Origin: Marivita lacus
GTDB lineage: Bacteria > Pseudomonadota > Alphaproteobacteria > Rhodobacterales > Rhodobacteraceae
DNA length: 33,128 nt
NCBI RefSeq assembly: GCF_014637725.1
Contig: NZ_BMFC01000023.1
Coordinates: forward strand, 1-33,128
Direction: 5' to 3'
Part shown: positions 25,255 to 30,996 of the stretch, in pieces
Layout of the letters: every line of letters begins with the position of its first letter
Position numbering within the stretch: position 1 is the first letter of the stretch
Notes under the pieces: model-generated
Databases searched by the model: none
What the model was told of the DNA's origin: nothing
Seen by the model: only the letters and a program-made list of their open reading frames with translations
Made by a program: the position numbers and the translations under genes

Positions 25255-26514
25255 TCAGGACCGGATGTTCATGACGGTCTCGGAGAGCTTGCCATTGGTC
25301 TCGAGCGCCTTGGCCGAGGCCTGGTAATTGCGCTGTGCCATGATCAGGTTCACCAGCTCTTCGGTCAGATCGACATTGGCCTGCTCGATCGAGCCGGACC
25401 GGATCAGGCCGAAGCCGCTTTCGCCAGCACCACCCAGACGCACGGCACCCGAAACGCGGGATTCGAGGTACGTCGCCCCGCCGATGCTCGTGAGCCCCTG
25501 AAGGTCGTTGAAATTGCCGACAACGATCTGCCCCAGCGACACCGCCGGTTCAGCGCCGTAGCTGGCCCAGACATTGCCGTCATCCCTGACCTCGAGCGAT
25601 GCGAGGCTTTCCAGGCTGCGGCCATCATGGTTGACCGAAAGAACCCCGAACGCCCCCCGTGTCACCTCGGAATTGGCGAGGTTCAAAGAGATGGGACCGG
25701 TGGGCAGATCAAATGTCATGGCATCCAGACCGCCGGTCTGAACCCCGTTCCCGTCGAAGGACAGCACCGCGGCGGGATCGGCCGGTGTGGCGGTCTCGCC
25801 ATCGACGACGAACTGCACACTGTAGGAAATGCTGGGATCGGCCGCATCCGGTGCATCTGCCAGGATGAAATAGGCACGGGCCGGAACCGCCACGCCGGTC
25901 TCGTCAAAAAACGGCACCGAGGTCGAATGGGCGAAGCTCGTGTCATCCGCCGGATCGAAAGGAGCGGCGGGCACCGCCGCCTGGGTGCCTTGCGCACCGT
26001 TATCGGTGACCGACAGGCGCATTCCCAAATCGACAGAGGTGGTCGCGCGCGGCGTGCCGCTTTGTTGCGGGATCTGCAAAAGCTGCGTTTCGGTTGTGCC
26101 GAGCCGCGCCCCGTCGGCGGCGGTGGGATAGACCATCATGTGATGCCCGGTGGCGTTGGTGACATAGCCGTCCACGTTCATGCCGAAGGCACCGGCGCGG
26201 GTATAGGCGAGCTTGGCGTCGTCCTCGGCCCCGGTGCGGACCTGAAAGAACCCCGGCCCCTGGATCGACAGGTCCAGCACATTGCCGGTCGCCCGGAGCG
26301 ATCCTTGCGAGAAATCGACACCGATGCGCGAGGTCACGACACCCTGACCGACCTGCGAGGCCGGGCGGCTGTAGGGCGAGTTCGTATAGATGTCCGAGAA
26401 TTCAGCACGGCTGCCGTGAAAGCCGATCGTGCCGACATTGGCGATGTTGTTGGAGGTGACGGAAATGTCGGTCTGGGCGGCGTTCAGACCCGAAAGGGCG
26501 GTGTACAAAGCCAT
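25255..26514 (-). CDS. flgE: Flagellar hook protein FlgE
   Basis: FlgE is the subunit of the hook. The 419-residue product has the N-terminal 'ALYTALSGLNAAQTDISVTS' with 'NNIANVGTIGFHGSRAEFSD'. The hook signature 'NVLDLSIQGPGFFQVRTG' is present, as is the C-terminal 'EELVNLIMAQRNYQASAKAL' with 'ETNGKLSETVMNIRS'. The central domain is of average size, without the large insertion seen in FlgK. It lies between flgD and flgF in a single-strand operon. Confidence 0.96.
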   Translation of the reverse strand: MALYTALSGLNAAQTDISVTSNNIANVGTIGFHGSRAEFSDIYTNSPYSRPASQVGQGVVTSRIGVDFSQGSLRATGNVLDLSIQGPGFFQVRTGAEDDAKLAYTRAGAFGMNVDGYVTNATGHHMMVYPTAADGARLGTTETQLLQIPQQSGTPRATTSVDLGMRLSVTDNGAQGTQAAVPAAPFDPADDTSFAHSTSVPFFDETGVAVPARAYFILADAPDAADPSISYSVQFVVDGETATPADPAAVLSFDGNGVQTGGLDAMTFDLPTGPISLNLANSEVTRGAFGVLSVNHDGRSLESLASLEVRDDGNVWASYGAEPAVSLGQIVVGNFNDLQGLTSIGGATYLESRVSGAVRLGGAGESGFGLIRSGSIEQANVDLTEELVNLIMAQRNYQASAKALETNGKLSETVMNIRS

Positions 26515-26545
26515 ATGCGGGCTCCTTCAGAGACAGGGGTGGGGA

Positions 26546-27208
26546 TCAGCGGATCGAGGTGATTTCGAGACTGCTGCGCAGACCGTAATCCTCGACATCC
26601 AGCGTCAGGTTCTCGCCGTCCTGGGGCAATTGCACCCCCACGACACGGGCATAGACAAAGGGCGACGCAGGCGCGGGACCATCGGTCGTCACGGTCACCC
26701 GGACCGCATCGCGGGACTGCACCAGACTGTCGGGCAGGCTGCTCCAGTCAAAGCCCATCAGGCCGGCGGGCTGCGCGCCCATCTCCTGGCGGTGCAGCTC
26801 TTCTCCGGTCCGGGCATGGCTGTAGAGCACGGTGACGGCGCTGGCCGCCTCGGGCAGATCGGCGACGCCGTGGATGCTGCCTTCGGCATCGGGTCGGGCG
26901 GTGGTGCCCGGCACCAGCACATGCTGGCCCATCAGCGACGAGGCGGTGGCAATGCGGTTGCCGCCGATCTGGTCGCTGATCCCGGCAAGCGTCTGGTTGA
27001 CGGTCTCCAGCCCCGACACCGTCGAGAACTGCGCCATCTGCGCGAGGAACTCGCCGTTTTCCATCGGTGCAAAGGGATCCTGGTTCTGCAACTGGGCCGC
27101 CATCAGGGTCAGGAAATCCTTCTGCCCCAGATTGTCCGATGAGGCCTTGGTCGAGGTGTTCGGCAGATAGGTCGGCCCTGCCCCGGTCAGCGCGGTTGTT
27201 TCGGTCAT
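26546..27208 (-). CDS. flgD: Hook cap (scaffold) protein FlgD
   Basis: FlgD caps the growing hook. The 220-residue product has the conserved N-terminal export and capping region 'KDFLTLMAAQLQNQDPFAPM' (with one Leu-Gln preceding it) followed by 'ENGEFLAQMAQFSTVSGLET'. After this comes a beta-rich C-terminal part. Length is typical. It starts 13 bases after flgC and precedes flgE by 31 bases. Confidence 0.96.
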   Translation of the reverse strand: MTETTALTGAGPTYLPNTSTKASSDNLGQKDFLTLMAAQLQNQDPFAPMENGEFLAQMAQFSTVSGLETVNQTLAGISDQIGGNRIATASSLMGQHVLVPGTTARPDAEGSIHGVADLPEAASAVTVLYSHARTGEELHRQEMGAQPAGLMGFDWSSLPDSLVQSRDAVRVTVTTDGPAPASPFVYARVVGVQLPQDGENLTLDVEDYGLRSSLEITSIR

Positions 27209-27221
27209 GACACGGCCTTTC

Positions 27222-27635
27222 CTACTGGCCCATCTTGACGGTGCGCGCCATCAGCGTGCGCAGCGTCGAGACGGTTTCGAGAATGTTCTGATATTGACGG
27301 CTGGCCTCGAGCATCTCGACCATTTCCTCGTCTGAATTGACCGTCGATTCAAAGACATAGCCCTCCTCATCCGCGAGGGGATGATCGGGACGGAAGCTCT
27401 TGATCGGTTCGCGGTCCAGCGACACGACATCGCGGACGCGGGCAGTGGAGAGACCGTCACGCCCCATCTGGTCGGAATAGACCGTCTCGAAGACCGGGCG
27501 CATGGGACGGAACGCGCCATCGCGCGTGGCACTGACCGCATCCGCATTGGCCATGTTCGACGAGATCGTGTTGAGACGCGTCATCTGCGCCGACATGGCG
27601 CTGCTGGCGACATCGAAGATGTTCTTGACCGTCAC
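27222..27635 (-). CDS. flgC: Proximal rod protein FlgC
   Basis: FlgC is a proximal rod protein. The 137-residue product has the rod motif 'MTRLNTISSNMANADAVSAT' near the N-terminus. Its C-terminus is 'VFESTVNSDEEMVEMLEASR' followed by 'QYQNILETVSTLRTLMARTV', typical of FlgC. Length is normal. It follows flgB by three bases. Confidence 0.96.
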   Translation of the reverse strand: MTVKNIFDVASSAMSAQMTRLNTISSNMANADAVSATRDGAFRPMRPVFETVYSDQMGRDGLSTARVRDVVSLDREPIKSFRPDHPLADEEGYVFESTVNSDEEMVEMLEASRQYQNILETVSTLRTLMARTVKMGQ

Positions 27636-27638
27636 GCG

Positions 27639-28025
27639 TCATTCTCCCTTGATGGCGGTGGTCAGCCCCGAGATCCGGCGGTTCAGCAGGGTCAGGCTGG
27701 TCTGGTAGCGCAGGCTGTTCTCGGCGAATTCCATCTGCTCCACGGCGAGCTCCACGGTGTTGCCGTCCAGCGACGGGTTGGTGGGCACCCGGTAGCCGGG
27801 CTGGTCCGCACCGGGCCCGGCATGAGCGAAATGGCGGGCATTGCTGACGGTCATCGGACCATGGCCCAGCCTGCCGTTCAGCACGCTCTGGAAATCAACG
27901 TCCCGCGCCTTGAAGCCCGGGGTCGCCGCATTGGCGATGTTGGAGGCCAGCATTTCACCGCGCTGTTCCCGCAGGGTCAGCGCGCTGGCAAAGACATTCA
28001 GGTGATTGCGAAACGTATCCGGCAT
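27639..28025 (-). CDS. flgB: Proximal rod protein FlgB
   Basis: FlgB is the first proximal rod protein. An open frame extends to 28127, but ATG 28025 with a GGAG ribosome site starts the conserved sequence and gives 128 residues. Key segments are '[20 protein letters not shown]' and the C-terminal '[20 protein letters not shown]'. It is the first gene of the leftward flg operon. The longer start would place coding sequence across the strong sigma-54 promoter at 28111-28126. Confidence 0.95.
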   Translation of the reverse strand: MPDTFRNHLNVFASALTLREQRGEMLASNIANAATPGFKARDVDFQSVLNGRLGHGPMTVSNARHFAHAGPGADQPGYRVPTNPSLDGNTVELAVEQMEFAENSLRYQTSLTLLNRRISGLTTAIKGE

Positions 28026-28064
28026 TGCGCAAGCTCCATCTGGTTCGGCGGTCTGCACCGCGGT

Positions 28065-28080
28065 TGGTCCGGTCCTTGCA
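28065..28080 (+). promoter_or_regulatory. Weaker sigma-54-like promoter, divergent
   Basis: TGGTCCGGTCCTTGCA has the required GG-N10-GC spacing and a full TTGCA but two mismatches near the -24 element. It points rightward to the gene at 28151, with a predicted transcript start near 28090. It lies within the predicted leader of the opposite flgB transcript. Confidence 0.45.
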
Positions 28081-28110
28081 GGCAAGAGCCACGGGACCGT
28101 GCCCCAACTC

Positions 28111-28126
28111 TGCAAGTCCAGTGCCA
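28111..28126 (-). promoter_or_regulatory. Sigma-54 promoter for the flgB operon
   Basis: On the minus strand TGGCACTGGACTTGCA matches the consensus at essentially all fixed positions. The predicted transcript start is near 28100, giving a leader of about 75 bases before flgB at 28025. Confidence 0.85.
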
Positions 28127-28150
28127 ACCCGGATGAGGAAAGGAAAACCC

Positions 28151-28567
28151 ATGCCCGACAGCACAGCGCGCGCCGCCGCGTTCAAGCCCCTGACATTGCC
28201 GCGCAGCCTGAGCCGGGTGCTGAGCCGCCTGTTGGCGCTGCCGGTGCAGGACAGCCTGCCGCTCGCAAAGGAGGCCCATGCCAACGCCCGATGCCCACGC
28301 CAGCGTGTCATCGCCATGCGCCTGCGGGTGCGGCTCTTGCAGGAAGCGTTGCAGGCGCTGCAGACCCCGGTGGAAGAGCCGCCCGAGCCGGTGATCGAGA
28401 TCGTCCCGGAGCCGGAACCCGAACCGGTGGAAGCGCCCAAGAAGGCCCCGGCCAAGACGGGCAAACTGGTCAGCATGGATCTCGAAGGCGGGGCGCTGGC
28501 GATGATGATGCAGGGTCTGGGTGGCAGCGGTGACGACGATGACGATGATTTCTTTTCCAAAGACTGA
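28151..28567 (+). CDS. Hypothetical protein with acidic tail
   Basis: The 138-residue product is not recognised. ATG 28151 has AGGAAAGG upstream; longer starts in the same frame would overlap flgB. The first 75 residues are Leu/Arg/Ala-rich and helical. They are followed by a Pro/Glu-rich linker ('[20 protein letters not shown]'), then a basic patch, a Met/Gly-rich segment and a run of six aspartates before FFSKD. There is no signal peptide or membrane segment, so it should be cytoplasmic. It is divergent from flgB and shares its control region, which suggests a flagellar role. An export chaperone or regulator is possible, but I see no family motif. Confidence 0.75.
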   Translation: MPDSTARAAAFKPLTLPRSLSRVLSRLLALPVQDSLPLAKEAHANARCPRQRVIAMRLRVRLLQEALQALQTPVEEPPEPVIEIVPEPEPEPVEAPKKAPAKTGKLVSMDLEGGALAMMMQGLGGSGDDDDDDFFSKD

Positions 28568-28585
28568 GGGGGGGTCGCCCGTTCT

Positions 28586-28662
28586 CTATCTTTGGATACA
28601 GGACTTCTCTTTTGCGATCTCTCGATACCCTTTGCCCGCTTTGATTTCGGGCCTCTGCATGG
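28586..28662 (+). repeat. Upstream element, copy 2 (shared with 13588-13640)
   Basis: CTATCTTTGGATA (28586-28598), TTTGATTT (28640) and GCCTCTGCATGG (28651) repeat the blocks found before the small gene at 13676. The first gap is 23 bases longer here; the other gap differs by one base. It lies in an AT-richer gap of 136 bases before the small gene at 28704. Confidence 0.5.
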
Positions 28663-28703
28663 GAGTGTGAAGAGGTTATCCACCCGCCCAAGGAGGCAGT
28701 ACA

Positions 28704-28895
28704 ATGAGCGTGATCCGGCATCCGAACGACTTTGCTCGCTCGCAGACGATCGCCCCGATCGCTCACCGGTCTGCATCGACAGCCCCAATTCATGCACCGG
28801 CCCTGCCGAGTGGGTGGTGGATCATCCCGATGGCCACACTTGGAATGGCCATGTGGTACTGGATCATCACGGGTCTCTTCGCCCTGATCGGATAA
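28704..28895 (+). CDS. Small single-pass membrane protein, hypothetical
   Basis: This 63-residue protein is not recognised. A very good ribosome site (AAGGAGG) lies before the ATG, and a strong intrinsic terminator follows 25 bases after the stop. It is therefore very likely a real, separately transcribed gene. The first 35 residues are polar with several Ala, Pro and His. The C-terminal part is a Trp-rich membrane helix ('WWIIPMATLGMAMWYWIITG'). The upstream element is shared with the other small membrane protein gene at 13676. Confidence 0.8.
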   Translation: MSVIRHPNDFARSQTIAPIAHRSASTAPIHAPALPSGWWIIPMATLGMAMWYWIITGLFALIG

Positions 28896-28920
28896 TCTCT
28901 CCTAGTCCTAGCAGCCTCAG

Positions 28921-28954
28921 AAGCCCGGTCCCTCGTGGACCGGGTTTCTTTTTT
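28921..28954 (+). terminator. Intrinsic terminator
   Basis: CCCGGTCC (28924-28931) pairs perfectly with GGACCGGG (28937-28944) over a five-base loop, with A-T and G-T pairs extending the stem. The U-tract TTTCTTTTTT follows. It ends the transcript of the small gene at 28704. On the other strand it lies 35 bases beyond the stop of the Sel1 protein gene. Confidence 0.9.
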
Positions 28955-28989
28955 CGTGAACCGGGAAAATGCCTGGCCCCCTGCGGGGA

Positions 28990-29625
28990 TCACCCCACAG
29001 GGCAGGTCGCCAGCCGGGCATCGACGGGAAGCGTGGCGCACCATTCCTCGAAGGCCTGCAACGTCTTGTCCTGCGCCATGAGGCGCGCAGCGGGCTCCAG
29101 CCGCAACGCGACGGCATCGCGCAGAACTGCGGCGTCAGGCACCTCGAAGGCGGCGGCCAGCGCAAACCATTCCAACGCCCTGGGATCCTGTGACGGGCTG
29201 CGCAGCTCCAGCGCCACACGGCCCAGCGACAGGAATGCCGTCACCTCTCCGTCGGCGGCCAGCGCCTGCAGATCCGCCTCGAGCCGGTCGGCCAGACGGG
29301 TGCGCGCAGGGTCGGTCAGGCGTGACAGAAGATGGTCGGACAGATCGATGGCCCGCGCCTCTCCGGCGAACCGCGCGCGCCACGCCCAATAGGCGGCGGT
29401 CACGTCATCCTGCGGCACACCCCGCCCCAGCGCCTGCATCACCGCGAGGTTGACCTGGGCCACCGGGTCACCATCCTGCGACAACTGCCTGAAGATCGAC
29501 ACGGCCTCGGCGGTGCGCCCGGCCTCGGCCAGCTGCACCGCGGTGGCGAAATCAGGCTTCGGAGCCGCCTGCCCCCCCGTGGCAAGAGCCAGCAGCAGCC
29601 CGGTGAGGATCGCGCAGCACCTCAT
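28990..29625 (-). CDS. Periplasmic Sel1-repeat protein, FlgT-like
   Basis: This 211-residue protein has a signal peptide (residues 1-20, ending GQAA) and a Sel1-type helical repeat region: 'DGDPVAQVNLAVMQALGRGV' followed by PQDDVTAAYWAWRARF, then further helices. In R. sphaeroides a periplasmic Sel1 protein called FlgT is needed for flagellar rotation and interacts with MotB and FliL. The similar architecture, size and cluster context suggest a counterpart, though identity by sequence cannot be shown here. The start overlaps the stop of the upstream gene (ATGA), so the two are co-translated. Confidence 0.75.
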   Translation of the reverse strand: MRCCAILTGLLLALATGGQAAPKPDFATAVQLAEAGRTAEAVSIFRQLSQDGDPVAQVNLAVMQALGRGVPQDDVTAAYWAWRARFAGEARAIDLSDHLLSRLTDPARTRLADRLEADLQALAADGEVTAFLSLGRVALELRSPSQDPRALEWFALAAAFEVPDAAVLRDAVALRLEPAARLMAQDKTLQAFEEWCATLPVDARLATCPVG

Positions 29626-30014
29626 TTGCCCGCCAGCATGACAAGCTGGAGATACATGACCCGACGCCGTTCGCCGTGCTGGCGGTTCTCGTAGACCACG
29701 ATGCGCTGGCGCTGGGTCTCGGTGGTTTCAAGCTCGATGCTCACCGTCGTCGGCAGGTAGACGTTGTAATGCGCCAGAAGCCCCTTGGGATCGGCGCGCA
29801 GCGTGTCGCTGAACTCCGCGTCGATCCAGGCCCGGGCCAGCGCCCGCCCGAGGATTTCCGGCAGATGCCGTTCGACCCGTGCGATGTCCTGCAGGTGGGT
29901 GCTGTGGCGCACAAGGGCGAAATCCGACGGCGGCACGCTCGTCCTTGGCTGCGGCCCTCGCCCGGACAGGCGGGAAAACACACCGGAAAACAGTCTCGAA
30001 CCTGTCAGGGTCAT
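29622..30014 (-). CDS. Protein with nitrile hydratase/NHLP-like domain
   Basis: This 130-residue protein has no signal peptide. Residues 51-110 resemble the nitrile hydratase alpha/NHLP leader fold: 'ALARAWIDAEFSDTLRADPK', then GLLAHYNVYLPTTVSIEL, then 'RIVVYE'. The D-x-F-x-x-x-L-x-x-DP-x-x-L pattern followed by a 'LP--V-IE' strand is the hallmark. The metal-binding CxxCSC motif of nitrile hydratase is missing, so it is not that enzyme. It is not followed by leader-peptide features (no Gly-Gly cleavage site or core peptide), so a peptide-natural-product role is unlikely. AGGA stands about nine bases before the ATG. It is coupled to the FlgT-like gene, and a structural or chaperone role in the motor is a guess. 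Confidence 0.7.
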   Translation of the reverse strand: MTLTGSRLFSGVFSRLSGRGPQPRTSVPPSDFALVRHSTHLQDIARVERHLPEILGRALARAWIDAEFSDTLRADPKGLLAHYNVYLPTTVSIELETTETQRQRIVVYENRQHGERRRVMYLQLVMLAGK

Positions 30015-30099
30015 ACGGAAATCCTGCGATTGCCACGGATCGGAAAAACGAGGGTCATGTCGGTATAACGGCGCAGCGCGTCAGAGTGTTAGCCCCGGA

Positions 30100-30115
30100 T
30101 GGCGTGGTTCTTGCT
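30100..30115 (+). promoter_or_regulatory. Candidate sigma-54 promoter before the FliL-like gene
   Basis: TGGCGTGGTTCTTGCT has GG-N10-GC spacing and a TTGCT end, with one main mismatch (G for A). The predicted transcript start, about 30126, coincides with the ATG at 30127, so the message would be leaderless or the start lies further in. Confidence 0.5.
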
Positions 30116-30126
30116 GGGGTATCTTC

Positions 30127-30624
30127 ATGCGGATGTTGCGCCCTTCCAGAACGACCCTGTCGTTCCTCCTGCCCACGCTGGCCCTGCCTCTTGGCATGCT
30201 GGTGGCCAGCGTCCTGGCGGTGACGCAGCCGGTCGTCGTGCCCCCCGAACCGGACCAGGCCCCTGCCGAACCGGTCGAGGCAGCGCCACCGTCCCGCATG
30301 TACCACGCCTTCCTCAGCCCGGTCACGGTGAGCCTGCCCGCAAACGGCGGACGGCTCAACGTGCTGCTGGGTGCGGCGCTGCCGCAAACGGCGGACCGGG
30401 CGCTGGAGAAAACATTGCAGGACAATCCGGATGCCGTTCTCGCCAATCTCGCGACCGCCATCCTCGATGCCATCGACACCACCGGTGCCGGGGCGGATCC
30501 GGTGCAGCTCTACAAGGTTCTGCCCCCGTCCCTGCAGGTCGCGATGAACGCCAATCTGGCCGCCATGGGCGCGCCGCCGGATATTCTCGAAGTGCTGATC
30601 CTGGATTGGGCGCTGGTGCCGTAA
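30127..30624 (+). CDS. FliL-like single-pass membrane protein (MotF candidate)
   Basis: This 165-residue protein has a short basic N-terminus, one membrane segment (about residues 10-33), a Pro/Glu-rich linker and a periplasmic domain. That domain starts 'MYHAFLSPVTVSLPANGGRL' and ends 'ILEVLILDWALVP'. The pattern of a strand, long helix and final strand resembles FliL, including the final 'VLI-D--L' strand. R. sphaeroides has MotF, a single-pass protein required for rotation. The neighbouring FlgT-like gene supports a MotF role, but I cannot prove homology. ATG 30127 and ATG 30133 are both possible starts. Confidence 0.72.
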   Translation: MRMLRPSRTTLSFLLPTLALPLGMLVASVLAVTQPVVVPPEPDQAPAEPVEAAPPSRMYHAFLSPVTVSLPANGGRLNVLLGAALPQTADRALEKTLQDNPDAVLANLATAILDAIDTTGAGADPVQLYKVLPPSLQVAMNANLAAMGAPPDILEVLILDWALVP

Positions 30625-30625
30625 T

Positions 30626-30641
30626 TGGCAGAGTTCTTGCA
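30626..30641 (+). promoter_or_regulatory. Sigma-54 promoter for the 54-residue gene
   Basis: TGGCAGAGTTCTTGCA has GG-N10-GC spacing and one mismatch to the consensus (G for pyrimidine). It begins just after the stop of the FliL-like gene. The predicted transcript start is near 30652, 24 bases before the ATG at 30676. Confidence 0.7.
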
Positions 30642-30675
30642 GCTTGCCTTGCGTAATCCAGACGAAGGCAGACCC

Positions 30676-30840
30676 ATGGACCCGCTCATTCAAACCTACC
30701 CGCCCACACCGGGCACAGACCTGAACAACCTTGCCGTGGAATTCGTCATCTGTGACGAAACCGGCCGCCCCCGCCGCAAGCAGATCTTCGGCGTTCTGCA
30801 GCTTTTGCGTTCGAAACTCGCGCCGCTGCGGATGCAGTAA
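30676..30840 (+). CDS. Small 54-residue protein, sigma-54 driven
   Basis: The product is not recognised. The frame is open from 30625, but that start overlaps the sigma-54 motif, so ATG 30676 is preferred. The protein starts 'MDPLIQTYPPTPGTDLNNLA', has a hydrophobic and acidic centre, and ends with a basic amphipathic helix ('RKQIFGVLQLLRSKLAPLRM'). No signal peptide or membrane segment is seen. A stem-loop lies 12 bases downstream. Its private promoter in a motor-gene neighbourhood suggests a flagellar accessory protein. Confidence 0.65.
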   Translation: MDPLIQTYPPTPGTDLNNLAVEFVICDETGRPRRKQIFGVLQLLRSKLAPLRMQ

Positions 30841-30852
30841 AACGGCACTGGT

Positions 30853-30876
30853 GCCCTGCCCGGGTCCGGGCGGGGC
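30853..30876 (+). terminator. GC-rich stem-loop, possible terminator
   Basis: GCCCTGCCCGG pairs with CCGGGCGGGGC with one wobble. The apex must open to make a loop. There is no U-tract, so intrinsic termination is uncertain, but its place 12 bases after the stop at 30840 fits a transcript end. Confidence 0.4.
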
Positions 30877-30953
30877 GCGACACGCGGATCTAGCGATCCG
30901 CTCATCCCTTCCATCCCTCACGATCTTCATGCCCGCGCCCGGTAGGGTCGGTG

Positions 30954-30982
30954 CCCCCTGCCCAGCGATACCGGGCAGGGGG
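30954..30982 (-). terminator. Perfect 10-bp stem-loop after the PA14 gene
   Basis: CCCCCTGCCC (30954-30963) pairs perfectly with GGGCAGGGGG (30973-30982) over a nine-base loop. It lies 14 bases beyond the stop of the leftward PA14 gene. No U-tract follows on that strand. It is a likely transcript end or mRNA-stabilising structure. Confidence 0.55.
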
Positions 30983-30996
30983 TGTGATGGCTTGTG

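Noticed and set aside
24325-26562. 745-residue forward frame across flgG, flgF and flgE
   Set aside because: It lies antisense to three certain rod and hook genes, crosses their boundaries and resembles no protein.
29622-30014. Interpretation of the NHLP-like protein as a peptide natural-product precursor
   Set aside because: No Gly-Gly cleavage site, no core peptide rich in Cys, Ser or Thr, and no modification or transporter genes nearby.
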